In this document: in pieces, positions 6,870 through 18,110 of the stretch
Position numbering within the stretch: the first letter of the stretch is position 1
Layout: each line of letters opens with the position of its first letter
Source: JBGFRR01 sp041695045
GTDB lineage: Bacteria; Bacteroidota; Ignavibacteria; UBA10030
NCBI GenBank assembly: GCA_041695045.1
Contig: JBGFRR010000008.1
Coordinates: 1 to 62,076 of the forward strand
Length of the DNA stretch: 62,076 bases
Reading direction: 5' to 3'
Notes under the pieces: model-generated
Told to the model about the DNA's origin: nothing
The model's input: only the letters and a program-made list of their open reading frames with translations
Database searches by the model: none
Made by a program: the position numbers and the translations under genes

Positions 6870-7576
6870 CCTTTTTCAACACCCGTTAGAAGTGTCTTAG
6901 CTCTCCGGAATACCGCGTCAAGCATTGGCTCAGTTAAGCGGCCGGTGAATGTATTCTGCTGGCTGGGGTGAAAAGAGCCGAGCAGGGTGACGCGATCATT
7001 CAGAGCGTATTCCACGCCATGCCCAAACTTCGGCTTGTGCTCGAGCGTCGACCAACCAAGCTCCTGAAACGAGCCCACCGCCGCCTCAAACCCGACTTTC
7101 CCAAGCCCAACAATCACTCTGACATTCCGCAACAACTGAAGCTCGCGTAGCAGGTAAGGTCGGCAGTTGCGAATCTCTGATGGCAACAGTTTGTTGAGCG
7201 GCGGTGCACAGCGGCAGGTGGCGGTAATGTAACAGTTGATGAGCTTCAAACCGTCATCACGCGATACCGACATGGGCTGATTGGCGAAGCCGGCTTTGTT
7301 CAGAGCTCGGTAAAGCCAGTCGCCGCTGCGGTCGCCGGTGAATATGCGCCCCGTCCGATTTCCGCCGTGAGCAGCAGGGGCGAGTCCGATCAAAAGCAGC
7401 CGAGCGTTTGGATCACCAAAGCTCGGATTCGGCTTTCCCCAGTAGTCCCAATCGGCAAAGCGCCGCGTCTTCTCGCGGGCGATCTGTTCGCGCCATCGAC
7501 CCAGACGTGGACAAAGTCTGCAGCGAATGATCTTCTCTTGAAGCTGAGCCAACGATTTACGGTCTACGCGTGTCAC
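6824..7576 (-). CDS. Uracil-DNA glycosylase, family 5 (UDGb) type
   Basis: The enzyme removes uracil from DNA in base-excision repair. The N-terminal CRLCPRLGRWREQIA supplies iron-sulfur cluster cysteines, motif 1 is GLAPAAHGGNRTGRIFTGD, which is the family-5 signature (no catalytic Asp/Asn of families 1 and 4), and the later motif is GSFHPSQQNTFTGRLT. A further CRC segment (TCRCAPPLNK) follows. The final residues (NRQDAKDAKVKNQL) come from a dispersed repeat and are probably a recent non-family extension. The start overlaps the downstream end of the permease gene by 20 nt, suggesting one transcript. Confidence 0.9.
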   Translation of the reverse strand: MTRVDRKSLAQLQEKIIRCRLCPRLGRWREQIAREKTRRFADWDYWGKPNPSFGDPNARLLLIGLAPAAHGGNRTGRIFTGDRSGDWLYRALNKAGFANQPMSVSRDDGLKLINCYITATCRCAPPLNKLLPSEIRNCRPYLLRELQLLRNVRVIVGLGKVGFEAAVGSFQELGWSTLEHKPKFGHGVEYALNDRVTLLGSFHPSQQNTFTGRLTEPMLDAVFRRAKTLLTGVEKGNRQDAKDAKVKNQL

Positions 7577-8846
7577 TCTGTTTCACGAACAGGTAGAGGA
7601 TGGTGCCGACAGCAACGCCGCCAAGAGTGAAGTAGACCTCCTTCGCCGTCGGATAGCTGAGCAGATAGAGAGCAAAGAGAATGCCCAATACGGGAATGAC
7701 TGGCCCGAGCGGCATGGTGAAGGGCGCCGGACCTTTTTTGCGAAACACCAGGACCGCCGCGCACGTGGTGACGTAGTAGATTAACCGGGAAACAACACTC
7801 ACGGCGGCGAGCGTGATGAAGTCCGAAAACACGGCGAGGAGATACACCACGACGGAGTAGAACAGGATAGAAACGTGCGGTGTTCGAAATCGAGTGTGGA
7901 TACGGGCAAAAAACTGTGGGAGCTGGTATTTCTCGGCAAGGGCGTAGGTCAGTCGCGGCACGGCGAGAATGGAGCCGCTAAAATATCCAAAAGTGGATAC
8001 GAGAGCGCCGAACGCAATGAGGTCGCCGCCGCGTGGACCGAGGATAGCAGTTGCGACGGCTGCCGTGGGGCGTTGCTCCGACGCCAGCGTCGGCAAGACG
8101 GCGACGGAAATCAGTTGAATAAGGCAATACACCGCGGTCACGATGGCCAGGGCGGCAAGCAAGGCGCGGGGGACGTGGCGCTTCGGGTCGATGGACTCTC
8201 CTGAGGGGAGCGTCGCCACTTCAAACCCGCCGTAGGTAAAGGTGAGCAAGAACATCGCTCGCATCAAGTCTTCCGTTGGCGGAAGTTCCTGTACGACGAG
8301 GTGCTCGGATTCGACGTATCCAATGCCAACGACGATCAGAATCAGCAAAGGGAGAAGTTTGGCAATCGTGATGGTGTCGACTGTCCATGCTCCGTACTTG
8401 ATGCCGCGGACATTGATGATGGTGAACATCGCAAGGAGGGCGAAGACAACCGATGCGCGTAAGATACCTGAAGCCATCTCGGGGAAAAAGTGTCCGAGGT
8501 AGATGATGAACAGATTGTAGTTCGCACCGGTGGCGGAAAGTCGCGTCAAGTACGCTAACCAGCCGATTTCAAATCCTACAAACTTCCCGAACGCTTCATA
8601 CGCATAGAGGTATGGCCCGCCGGCAGAATCAAACCGGCTTGAGACCTCGGCAAACGAGAGGACGAAGGTGAGCGTTACCACCGCACAGAGCACGTACGCG
8701 TAAGGGCTAAACGCGCCTGTTAATCCGGCAATTGTGGAAGGTAAAAAGAATATCGCACTGCCAATGATCCCGTTGACCGTGAGAGCAATGAGGTCCCATT
8801 GCCCCATGACACGGGCGAGAGATGACGGAGGTGATGGTTGACTCAA
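7557..8846 (-). CDS. APC-superfamily amino-acid permease
   Basis: A 429-residue integral membrane protein with about 12 hydrophobic segments. TM1 has the unwound substrate-binding pattern ALTVNGIIGSAIFFLPS, the segment SRFDSAGGPYLYAYEAFG matches APC family loops, and GGFEVATLPSGESIDPKRHVP is the conserved TM6 and following loop (GGESxDPKR-like) of APC amino-acid transporters. Substrate cannot be told. It overlaps the glycosylase gene and they probably share a transcript. Confidence 0.9.
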   Translation of the reverse strand: MSQPSPPSSLARVMGQWDLIALTVNGIIGSAIFFLPSTIAGLTGAFSPYAYVLCAVVTLTFVLSFAEVSSRFDSAGGPYLYAYEAFGKFVGFEIGWLAYLTRLSATGANYNLFIIYLGHFFPEMASGILRASVVFALLAMFTIINVRGIKYGAWTVDTITIAKLLPLLILIVVGIGYVESEHLVVQELPPTEDLMRAMFLLTFTYGGFEVATLPSGESIDPKRHVPRALLAALAIVTAVYCLIQLISVAVLPTLASEQRPTAAVATAILGPRGGDLIAFGALVSTFGYFSGSILAVPRLTYALAEKYQLPQFFARIHTRFRTPHVSILFYSVVVYLLAVFSDFITLAAVSVVSRLIYYVTTCAAVLVFRKKGPAPFTMPLGPVIPVLGILFALYLLSYPTAKEVYFTLGGVAVGTILYLFVKQSDTRRP

Positions 8847-8868
8847 GGTGGCCTTTTAACTCTTATAG

Positions 8869-8955
8869 TATCTACTCAGCCGTATTTTTAACGTTCAACT
8901 GATTTCCTCAAAAACACTGAAAAAAAATGTAACCACAGATTTCACAGATGAATTC
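8869..8955. repeat. Dispersed repeat, copy A
   Basis: The segment opens with TATCTACTCAGC and closes with ACCACAGATTTCACAGATG and AATTC. A second copy of the same length class is at 28711-28795. Downstream of copy A (8963-8993) a reverse-complementary stretch makes a long imperfect hairpin. No coding sequence is seen in 8847-9035. Confidence 0.75.
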
Positions 8956-9035
8956 TAAAAAAACATCTGTGAAAATCAGTGTAATCTGTGGTTTTTTATT
9001 TTATGCGGAGCAGTTACCTCTTATAATTGAATCAC

Positions 9036-9830
9036 TCAAAACCGTTTGAGGAATTTGAGAAGGGCGGAGTTGAAGACTTCAGGGTTTTCGATGTTGCTCA
9101 TGTGTGCAGCGTTGGGGATGACGACTAATTCCGATCCGGCAATCTTCTCATGCATGGCTAGAGATGCCGAAACAGGCGTCAGTGCGTCGTGTTCGCCGAC
9201 GAGAATAAGCGTGGGAACCTTGATAGCCGACAATGACGCGGTCGTGTCCGTACGAGCGGCGAGGGCAAGCAGGGTGCCGCAGATGCCGAGCGGTGAATTC
9301 GCCTCGATCATCTTCCTTACCGTCTCGATAGCAGCAGCGTTCGACTGAAAGGTTTGCGGCGCGAAGACAGCCTTCACGAATCCTTCCGCAAATGCCTTGA
9401 CGCCATTCGTCTTCACCGCTTTCATCGAGGCAGAACGCTTTATCTTTCCCTCGTTCGGATCGGCTTCGCTGCGTGTGTCGCAGAGGATTAGACCCTTGAA
9501 TCGTTCCGGGTGCCGCTCCATTGCCCGGAGCGCAATGTATCCGCCCATCGAGAGTCCGCAGACCACGACCTGTTTCAAGACAAGGTGGTCGAGAAGCCCG
9601 ATGAGATCCTCGACAAAAAATTCGATACTATAGATGCCGTCTGTCGCGTCGCTATCACCGTGACCGCGGACATCGAAGGCAATAGCCCGATACTCGTTCG
9701 GCAGCGCGAGCATCTGCGGCTCCCACATCGAATGATTAAACGGGAAGCCGTGAATGAACACGACCGGCAATCCCTGCGGCATGCCGCGTTCAACATAGTT
9801 GATCTGGATATCGTTGAGCTTGATCCTCAT
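9036..9830 (-). CDS. Alpha/beta-hydrolase
   Basis: A 264-residue alpha/beta-hydrolase fold protein. Seen are the oxyanion segment VFIHGFPFNHSMW, the nucleophile elbow GLSMGG, the acid in LVGEHDALTP and the catalytic His in PNAAHMSNIENPE. The family includes 3-oxoadipate enol-lactonases and many esterases, so substrate is open. No signal peptide. It lies 24 nt downstream of the hemerythrin gene on the same strand, suggesting co-transcription. Confidence 0.92.
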   Translation of the reverse strand: MRIKLNDIQINYVERGMPQGLPVVFIHGFPFNHSMWEPQMLALPNEYRAIAFDVRGHGDSDATDGIYSIEFFVEDLIGLLDHLVLKQVVVCGLSMGGYIALRAMERHPERFKGLILCDTRSEADPNEGKIKRSASMKAVKTNGVKAFAEGFVKAVFAPQTFQSNAAAIETVRKMIEANSPLGICGTLLALAARTDTTASLSAIKVPTLILVGEHDALTPVSASLAMHEKIAGSELVVIPNAAHMSNIENPEVFNSALLKFLKRF

Positions 9831-9854
9831 AGTAAACTCCTTCTGGTTCGGATT

Positions 9855-10316
9855 CTATCCATGGTAGTACGGTCCCATTTTCTGTTTGATGGTCTCAAGA
9901 ACCTCGGGCGCAGCTTCTTTTTCCAGGAGCGGGAAGAGCACGCGGTCTTCTTTTCGGATATGTTCTTCCAACAGCTTGCCGAACTCTGCCAAGCGCTCTC
10001 GTGTCGCCTGTGAAGCGTCTGCCCGGAACTCTTCGACATACTGTTCAAACCGGCGATGATCGCGCAGGAGGTCATCGACGAGCGGTTGTGCGCCATCCAC
10101 GTCTGTGATGAACGGGAAGAGGCCCCGTTCCTCGGCCTCAAAGTGATGACTCAAATCTTTTTCGTAGAAGTCCACAACATACTTCGCCTGCCATGCCGGG
10201 TCATGCGACCACAGTCGTTCAAGCGCTTTCTCACCTTGCTGAAGGCGCAGCGCGAGCAATAAACCGTGGTAATGGTCGCGCGCAAGAGGGACTAAGCTGC
10301 TGTGTCGTTTGGCCAT
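9855..10316 (-). CDS. Hemerythrin-like HHE domain protein
   Basis: A 153-residue four-helix protein with the diiron ligand pattern of hemerythrins: HYHGLLLAL, then DLSHHFEAEERGLFP, DHRRFEQYV and HIRKEDRVLFPLLEKE. Such proteins bind O2 or NO or help handle iron-sulfur damage; which applies is unknown. It is followed at 24 nt by the hydrolase gene and its start overlaps the tail of a decayed symporter remnant. Confidence 0.92.
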   Translation of the reverse strand: MAKRHSSLVPLARDHYHGLLLALRLQQGEKALERLWSHDPAWQAKYVVDFYEKDLSHHFEAEERGLFPFITDVDGAQPLVDDLLRDHRRFEQYVEEFRADASQATRERLAEFGKLLEEHIRKEDRVLFPLLEKEAAPEVLETIKQKMGPYYHG

Positions 10317-10470
10317 GCTGTGTTCGATGGTGGAGCAGTGAACGTGCTGACAAGATACACAAGGAAGGATGAGAGAGCAAACGCGGGAACAAGCTCATAC
10401 ATCGCGCTCTTGAGTGCGGGCGTTTGATTCCAGATGATCACTGTTGCCGTTCCGGAAATCAATCCCGGCG
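10292..10470 (-). pseudogene. C-terminal relic of a sodium:solute symporter (SSS family)
   Basis: The reading frame ISGTATVIIWNQ, then YELVPAFALSSFLVYLVS, matches the last transmembrane region of PutP-like symporters (a GxxxG helix with TVIxW, then YELxPAF). Only about 55 codons survive, with no upstream part: the frame runs into the hairpin at 10461-10491. It overlaps the start of the hemerythrin gene by 25 nt. It is most simply the stump of a deleted gene between citrate synthase and hemerythrin. Confidence 0.6.
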
Positions 10471-10491
10471 AGGATTCCCCTCGCCGGGATT
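10461..10491. terminator. Strong hairpin downstream of citrate synthase
   Basis: AATCCCGGCGAGG and CCTCGCCGGGATT form a perfect 13-bp stem with a 5-nt loop. It lies 36 nt after the gltA stop codon. There is no U-tract, so it could equally be one of the window's small palindromic repeats. Confidence 0.6.
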
Positions 10492-10526
10492 TCAAGAACG
10501 AGGTGCAGCCATCGAAGGCTCAGATG

Positions 10527-11816
10527 CTACGTACGCTTGTCGCTCGGAACCCAGTTGCGCTTCGGAGGCCCGAGATAGATTTGTCTGGGTCGGGCAATCT
10601 TCTGATCGCTGTCGAGTAAGTGCTCTTCCCAATGCGCAAGCCAACCGACGGTGCGTGGGATGGCAAACAGGACGGGGAAGAAGTCCATCGGGAAGCCCAT
10701 CGATTGATAAATCAAGCCGGAGTAGAAGTCGACATTGGGATACAGTTTTCGTTTGACAAAATATTCATCCTCGAGTGCAATGCGTTCGAGTTCGAGCGCG
10801 ATGTCGAGTTTCTCGTTCTTGCCCGTAACCTCGAAGACTTCATAGGCAAGCTTCTTGATGACTTTCGCACGCGGGTCGTAGTTCTTATACACGCGATGCC
10901 CAAACCCCATCAACCGGCCTTTGCCTTCCTTCACTTCTTGAATAAAGGCAGGCACGTTATCCTTCGTGCCGATTTCGTCGAGCATCTTGAGGACGGCTTC
11001 GTTGGCGCCGCCGTGCAGCGGTCCCCACAGTGCCGCTGCCGCTCCTGCACACGCGGAGTATGGGTCGACGTAGGAACTGCTGATGCTCCGCATTGCGTTC
11101 GTGCTACAATTCTGCTCGTGGTCGGCGTGAAGAATGAACAACACCGTCAGCGCGTGCTCGAGCACGGGGTCAACTTTGTAGACCGGTTCGGCGACTTTGA
11201 ACATCATGCTCAGGAAATTACCGGCGTACGTCAGTTGGTTGTCGGGATAGACATACGGCATCCCTTTGGAATGACGATAGGCGAATGCAGCGATGGTCGG
11301 CACTTTCCCCACGAGGCGGTAGATTTGCTTCCGGCGCGTCTCGCGGTCGTGAATGTTCTTCGCTTCGGGGTAAAATGTTGAAAGGGCGGCAATCGTGCTG
11401 ATGAACATGCCCATCGGATGCGCGTCGTAGCGGAAGCCTTCCATCAGCTTCTTGACGTTTTCGTGCACGAAGGTGTGGTTCTTAATGTTGTTCCGCCATT
11501 GTTCAAGCTGCGACGGTGTTGGAAGCTCACCCTCGATGAGCAGGTAAGCGGCTTCAAGAAACGAGTTGCACTTCTCCGCAAGCTGCTCGATGGGATAGCC
11601 GCGATAATGCAGGATCCCCCTGTCGCCATCGATGAATGTGATCTTGCTCTTCACCGATGCTGTGTTCATGAACGCCGGGTCGTACGACATCATCCCAAAG
11701 TCGTCGTCGTTGACTTTGATCTTACGAAGGTCCATCGCCCGGATGGTGTCATGCTCAATGGAGACTTCGTACGTCTTGCCTGTGCGATTGTCTGTGATTG
11801 TCAGTGTGTTGGGCAT
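10527..11816 (-). CDS. gltA: Citrate synthase
   Basis: Citrate synthase condenses oxaloacetate and acetyl-CoA at the entry of the TCA cycle. The 429-residue length fits the hexameric type II bacterial enzymes. The catalytic residues are in HADHEQNCSTNAMR, GPLHGGANEAVLKML and GFGHRVYKNYDPRA, and the C-terminal Asp region NVDFYSGLIYQSMGFPMDFF is intact. The N-terminal segment TLTITDNRTGKTYEVSIEHD is the small beta domain of the type II form. The gene is monocistronic on the minus strand. Confidence 0.97.
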   Translation of the reverse strand: MPNTLTITDNRTGKTYEVSIEHDTIRAMDLRKIKVNDDDFGMMSYDPAFMNTASVKSKITFIDGDRGILHYRGYPIEQLAEKCNSFLEAAYLLIEGELPTPSQLEQWRNNIKNHTFVHENVKKLMEGFRYDAHPMGMFISTIAALSTFYPEAKNIHDRETRRKQIYRLVGKVPTIAAFAYRHSKGMPYVYPDNQLTYAGNFLSMMFKVAEPVYKVDPVLEHALTVLFILHADHEQNCSTNAMRSISSSYVDPYSACAGAAAALWGPLHGGANEAVLKMLDEIGTKDNVPAFIQEVKEGKGRLMGFGHRVYKNYDPRAKVIKKLAYEVFEVTGKNEKLDIALELERIALEDEYFVKRKLYPNVDFYSGLIYQSMGFPMDFFPVLFAIPRTVGWLAHWEEHLLDSDQKIARPRQIYLGPPKRNWVPSDKRT

Positions 11817-11899
11817 AGAAATCCTCTGAGGTAGGCGGATGCAGCAATGAGGGATTCAGTGCCAAGAAGAAACAAAAATTTCTTCTCTTTCGCCACCGA

Positions 11900-12077
11900 A
11901 AACATCCCTAACTGATTGTATTTCCATCGTCAACGGAGACGGTCGAACTGTCTCGCGGGCTGTGGAACATTTCCGCTCAGTGGGGTGTTAGAAGAAGTGA
12001 GCCCGTCATCATCCTGCCTTCTCGGGCTCTGTAAACCTCCCTTACCCCGACGTGAACGGTGCGCGTCGGGGTTTTTT
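11900..12077 (+). promoter_or_regulatory. Structured leader upstream of the AbgT transporter
   Basis: The plus strand holds a series of stems: GGAAcatTTCC (11964-11974), GCTCA...TGAGC (11974-12002), GAGCCCG...CGGGCTC (11999-12029), then a terminator. The AGCCC strand at 12000 could pair with GGGCT at 11957 or at 12024, so two exclusive folds are possible, as in attenuators and riboswitches. No known riboswitch consensus was recognised. It could instead be a free small RNA. No ORF of note lies in 11817-12228. Confidence 0.35.
12045..12077 (+). terminator. Intrinsic terminator within the AbgT leader
   Basis: CCCCGACG (12045-12052) pairs with CGTCGGGG (12064-12071) and is followed directly by six T residues. 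No plus-strand gene ends before it, so it terminates a leader or small RNA rather than a protein-coding transcript. Confidence 0.75.
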
Positions 12078-12228
12078 GTTTCCCTCGTTATCAGAATCAT
12101 TCTTCATTGAAATTGATACTCTCTTTCTCTACCTTCACGCTTCACATGGTGGGCGTTTGTTTGCTCACGGCAGTGAATATACTCTTGGAACATCCAACCT
12201 ACAAGGACGATCAATCGATGGAGGAAGA

Positions 12229-13761
12229 ATGACTGGTCAAGTTGCACCGAAACGGAGCGCGCTCTACCGTTTTCTCGATATTGTTGAATGGGGGGGGAAT
12301 ACGCTGCCCCATCCGGCAACGTTATTCATCATTTTTGCGGGACTGGTGATCGTTGTCTCCGCTATGATCGAAGCAATCGGTTACACGGCCATCCATCCTA
12401 CGACGGGCAAGGAGATCGTGCCTGTGAGCTTGTTGAACGGCGACGGTTTGCGGCGGATTGTGACGACGATGGTGACAAACTTCACTGGTTTCGTGCCGCT
12501 CGGAACGGTTCTCGTGGCGATGTTAGGCGTTGGCGTTGCCGAGGGATCGGGGTTGCTGTCGGCCGGCGTGAGGGCGATGGTGCTCTCCGCGCCGAAAAAG
12601 CTGATTACCATGGTAATCGTATTTACCGGCATTTTGTCCAACGCTGCGTCGGAAGCGGGGTATGTGATTCTCATTCCGCTTGCCGGTGTCATCTTCCAAG
12701 CCTTTGGCCGACATCCGTTGGCGGGAATGGCGGCCGCATTTGCCGGAGTCTCAGGAGGATACAGCGCTAATCTCGTACTTGGGACTGTCGACCCGTTGCT
12801 CGCGGGCATCACCGAGGAAATGGCGAAAATCGTCGATGAAACGTACAAAGTCAATCCAGCGGCGAACTATTACTTTATGTTCGGCTCAACATTCTTGCTC
12901 ACATTCCTCGGCACATGGGTCACCGAGCGCATCGTGGAGCCCCGCCTCGGTCGGTACGAAGGAGATGATGCGGGGCTTGCTATCGAAGGCCTCTCACCGG
13001 TCGAACGACGCGGGCTGAAAGTTGCCGGCGTGACGACGCTGCTCTTCCTTGTGCTCCTTCTGCTCGCCGTTGTTCCCGAAAGCGGCGTGCTGCGCGACCC
13101 GAAAACGAGAGACATCCTTCATTCGCCTTTCCTCTCAGGAATCGTTGCCCTGATCTTTTTCATGTTTCTGCTGCCCGGTCTTGCCTATGGCATTGTGACC
13201 CGATCGTTGCGCAACGATACGGATGTTGTCAACGCGATGGGCAAGGCGATGAGTAATCTGGGCGTGTACATCGTGCTCGTATTTTGTGCGGCGCAGTTTG
13301 TGGCGTACTTTTCATGGACAAACCTCGGAATCATTACAGCCATCCGCGGTGCAGAGCTTTTGAAATCGATCGGTTTGACCGGCATCCCACTCATCGTCAG
13401 TTTTGTTTTCGTTGCGGCGTTCCTGAACCTTTTTATGGGTAGCGCGTCGGCAAAGTGGGCGATCATGGCTCCCATTTTTGTCCCGATGTTCATGCTGCTT
13501 GGCTACACGCCCGAGCTCACGCAGGCCGCGTATCGCATTGGTGATTCAACGACAAATATCATCACACCGATGATGTCGTACTTTGCGCTCATCGTCGCGT
13601 TCGCGCAGAAGTATAAGAAGGACTCCGGCATCGGTACCATCATTGCGATGATGCTGCCGTACTCGGTCATCTTTCTCATCGGCTGGTCGCTGTTCCTGGT
13701 GGGATGGCTGTTGCTTGAGTTGCCGGTAGGTCCGGGTGCAGGGTTGTATCTTGGAGAGTAA
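12229..13761 (+). CDS. AbgT-family transporter
   Basis: The 510-residue membrane protein shows the AbgT pattern: an N-terminal RFLDIVEWGGNTLPHPATLF segment, EGSGLLSAGVRAMV, AAFAGVSGGYSANLVLGTVD and near the C-terminus GSASAKWAIMAPIFVPM and GDSTTNIITPMMSYF, the two hairpin regions that bind substrate and cation. Family members transport p-aminobenzoyl-glutamate or export sulfonamides. The ATG at 12229 is preceded by GGAGGAAG; the open frame before it lacks family similarity. Its 5' leader may be regulated (see 11900-12077). Confidence 0.93.
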   Translation: MTGQVAPKRSALYRFLDIVEWGGNTLPHPATLFIIFAGLVIVVSAMIEAIGYTAIHPTTGKEIVPVSLLNGDGLRRIVTTMVTNFTGFVPLGTVLVAMLGVGVAEGSGLLSAGVRAMVLSAPKKLITMVIVFTGILSNAASEAGYVILIPLAGVIFQAFGRHPLAGMAAAFAGVSGGYSANLVLGTVDPLLAGITEEMAKIVDETYKVNPAANYYFMFGSTFLLTFLGTWVTERIVEPRLGRYEGDDAGLAIEGLSPVERRGLKVAGVTTLLFLVLLLLAVVPESGVLRDPKTRDILHSPFLSGIVALIFFMFLLPGLAYGIVTRSLRNDTDVVNAMGKAMSNLGVYIVLVFCAAQFVAYFSWTNLGIITAIRGAELLKSIGLTGIPLIVSFVFVAAFLNLFMGSASAKWAIMAPIFVPMFMLLGYTPELTQAAYRIGDSTTNIITPMMSYFALIVAFAQKYKKDSGIGTIIAMMLPYSVIFLIGWSLFLVGWLLLELPVGPGAGLYLGE

Positions 13762-14117
13762 GAGTGGAAAAGGAGATCGGAAGAGCATCAAACTCCCTCC
13801 CGAAAGTTATGTTTTTCATCAATTCCGGTTATAGGAATACGATGATGACGATTTCGCTTGCATGTCGTTGATGAAATCGCTAAGTTGGTGCTGCAATTAA
13901 CAGTACACCGTTGTTGCCTGTACCTTGTCCGCTGTGGCGGATGTCCCGATACAGATCGGGATGTGAGTTCGATGGAGCTTCGATCAGAGAAGTTCGTAAG
14001 CTTGCAGACCCCAGGAAGGATTCATCTGGACAAGGGTCGGAGAGTAATCTCCGGAGTAGCGTTGTAAGGCCCAGCAGGCTGTACGCATCCAATCACACTC
14101 TGAGAGGAGGTTCCATC
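13762..14117. other. Intergenic stretch, mostly the cold-shock gene 5' region
   Basis: No gene is seen. It contains the small palindrome TCCCGATacagATCGGGA at 13944-13961. Long untranslated leaders are usual for cspA-type genes and can act as temperature-sensitive structures, but I cannot identify a cold-shock box here. Confidence 0.4.
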
Positions 14118-14318
14118 ATGGAACGAGGTACCGTGAAGTGGTTTAACACTTCGAAAGGGTACGGCTTCATCCAGCGCGCCGGCGGCGAAGATGTCTTCGT
14201 TCATTACAAGGCGATCAAGGGTGATGGTTTCCGTAACCTGAATGAGGGAGACATGGTCGAGTTCGAAGTCGAGCGCGGCCCGAAAGGTCTCCAGGCTCGT
14301 GATGTTGTGAAAGTCTAA
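14118..14318 (+). CDS. csp: Cold-shock protein (CspA family)
   Basis: A 66-residue OB-fold nucleic-acid chaperone. RNP1-like KGYGFIQ and RNP2-like DVFVHYKAI are both present after the usual GTVKWFNTSKG start, and the end is GLQARDVVKV. The ATG at 14118 has AGGAGG 8 nt upstream; the longer upstream frame has no similarity. Two hairpin terminators follow. Confidence 0.96.
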   Translation: MERGTVKWFNTSKGYGFIQRAGGEDVFVHYKAIKGDGFRNLNEGDMVEFEVERGPKGLQARDVVKV

Positions 14319-14363
14319 ACCACGACACAACCCTGCCTACTGGCAGGTAGGTCAGAGCCCAAT

Positions 14364-14397
14364 CAATCCCCCGGAGCAATTCGGGGGATTGTTGTTT
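14364..14397 (+). terminator. Terminator-like hairpin after the cold-shock gene
   Basis: CAATCCCCCG (14364-14373) pairs with CGGGGGATTG (14382-14391) and is followed by TTGTTT. It lies 45 nt after the csp stop codon. Confidence 0.7.
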
Positions 14398-14405
14398 CCG
14401 GGCAT

Positions 14406-14437
14406 AAAAAAACCTCGGCTCATCACCGAGGTTTTTT
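14406..14437. terminator. Bidirectional terminator between csp and clpC
   Basis: An A-tract, the stem ACCTCGG...CCGAGGT and a T-tract read as an intrinsic terminator on both strands. It can end csp (plus) and clpC (minus), which converge here. Confidence 0.88.
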
Positions 14438-14458
14438 CTGCGTTATGGAAGGTCAGTG

Positions 14459-16960
<2,502 letters not shown>

Positions 16961-17204
16961 AATGCTACGCTCAAAAGTGATCCGAATGAGAAAGCGGCCC
17001 GATGGTAAAACGAGCCCGCTTCCTTAAAAGTTTCCGGGGTCAATATAACACAAATTGGAGGGGCAGTCAAGCAAGCCGATTCTCGCTTTCACTCGTCTAA
17101 CGAATCGTGGCTGAGGTTTTTTGATGAGAGAGGGTAATCACCCCCACATCCGAGAGATCTTCTGGCAAGTTGTCAGCATCGATACGTGCGCGCCGGATTG
17201 TTCT

Positions 17205-17233
17205 TTGACTTTCGCTACAAAAAAGGTTACATT
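17205..17233 (+). promoter_or_regulatory. Putative sigma-70 promoter for the uppS-bamA cluster
   Basis: TTGACT (17205-17210) and TACATT (17228-17233) are 17 bp apart. It stands upstream of uppS in the clpC-uppS divergent region and would place the transcript start near 17240, which argues for an uppS start codon after that point. Confidence 0.5.
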
Positions 17234-17276
17234 CATCGTTGCGCGCAAGCAATTTTTCCCAACATTCGGATTGACA

Positions 17277-18110
17277 GTGGCATTAGAGCAAGCAACAGGA
17301 CGGGACAAAGAGTTGCAGGAGCAACTCAAGAGTTCAGGTGCCATCCCCACCCATATCGCCATTATTATGGATGGGAATGGACGCTGGGCAAAACGGCGTG
17401 GGTTACCGCGCATTGCTGGACATCATGAGGGTGTCAACTCCGTCCGTGATGTCGTGGAGGCTTGTGGACAGCTCGGCGTGAAATACCTGACGCTCTATGC
17501 GTTCTCGACGGAGAACTGGAATCGTCCGCAAGACGAAGTTTCACTGCTCATGCGATTGCTGCTCAAGGCGTTGCGGGATGAACGGGACAAATTGCATCAG
17601 AACGAAGTCCAGCTCAAAGCTATCGGGGAAATCTCTGCGCTTCCGCATGAAGTGCAGGATGAGTTGCTCGACGCAATTAAACTGATGAACAGCAACCCCG
17701 GCTTGACGCTTGTGCTCGCTCTCAGCTACAGCGGCCGATGGGACATTACGAACGCCCTCCGGAGGATTGTCTCCGATGTGCGGAACGGCCTCCTCAGGGA
17801 AGATGATGTTACCGAAGAAAGCATCTCCAGATACTTAACGACGAAGGATATTCCCGACCCCGACCTGCTTATCAGGACGAGCGGTGAGCTGCGAATCAGC
17901 AACTTTCTCCTCTGGCAAGTAGCCTACAGTGAGCTCTACATCGAAGATGCGTACTGGCCGGATTTCCGCAGGAACCATCTCTACCATACCATCCGTTCGT
18001 ACCAGCAGCGGGAACGTCGGTTCGGCATGACCAGCGAACAGCTACACACCACGTCCGGCAAGCACATAGCATATGTGGAAAGGCTTCTCAAAAGTGTTGC
18101 GAAACTCTAA
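17277..18110 (+). CDS. uppS: Isoprenyl transferase (undecaprenyl diphosphate synthase)
   Basis: UppS makes the lipid carrier for peptidoglycan and O-antigen. It has the family start HIAIIMDGNGRWAKRRGLPR with the catalytic Asp, then GHHEGV, LTLYAFSTENWNRP and the C-terminal DLLIRTSGELRISNFLLWQ with YSELYIEDAYWP. The frame is open from 17121, but the first about 50 codons lack similarity and precede the likely transcript start; a GTG at 17277 (or TTG at 17271) is the best estimate. The 3' end overlaps bamA by 38 nt. Confidence 0.92.
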   Translation: MALEQATGRDKELQEQLKSSGAIPTHIAIIMDGNGRWAKRRGLPRIAGHHEGVNSVRDVVEACGQLGVKYLTLYAFSTENWNRPQDEVSLLMRLLLKALRDERDKLHQNEVQLKAIGEISALPHEVQDELLDAIKLMNSNPGLTLVLALSYSGRWDITNALRRIVSDVRNGLLREDDVTEESISRYLTTKDIPDPDLLIRTSGELRISNFLLWQVAYSELYIEDAYWPDFRRNHLYHTIRSYQQRERRFGMTSEQLHTTSGKHIAYVERLLKSVAKL

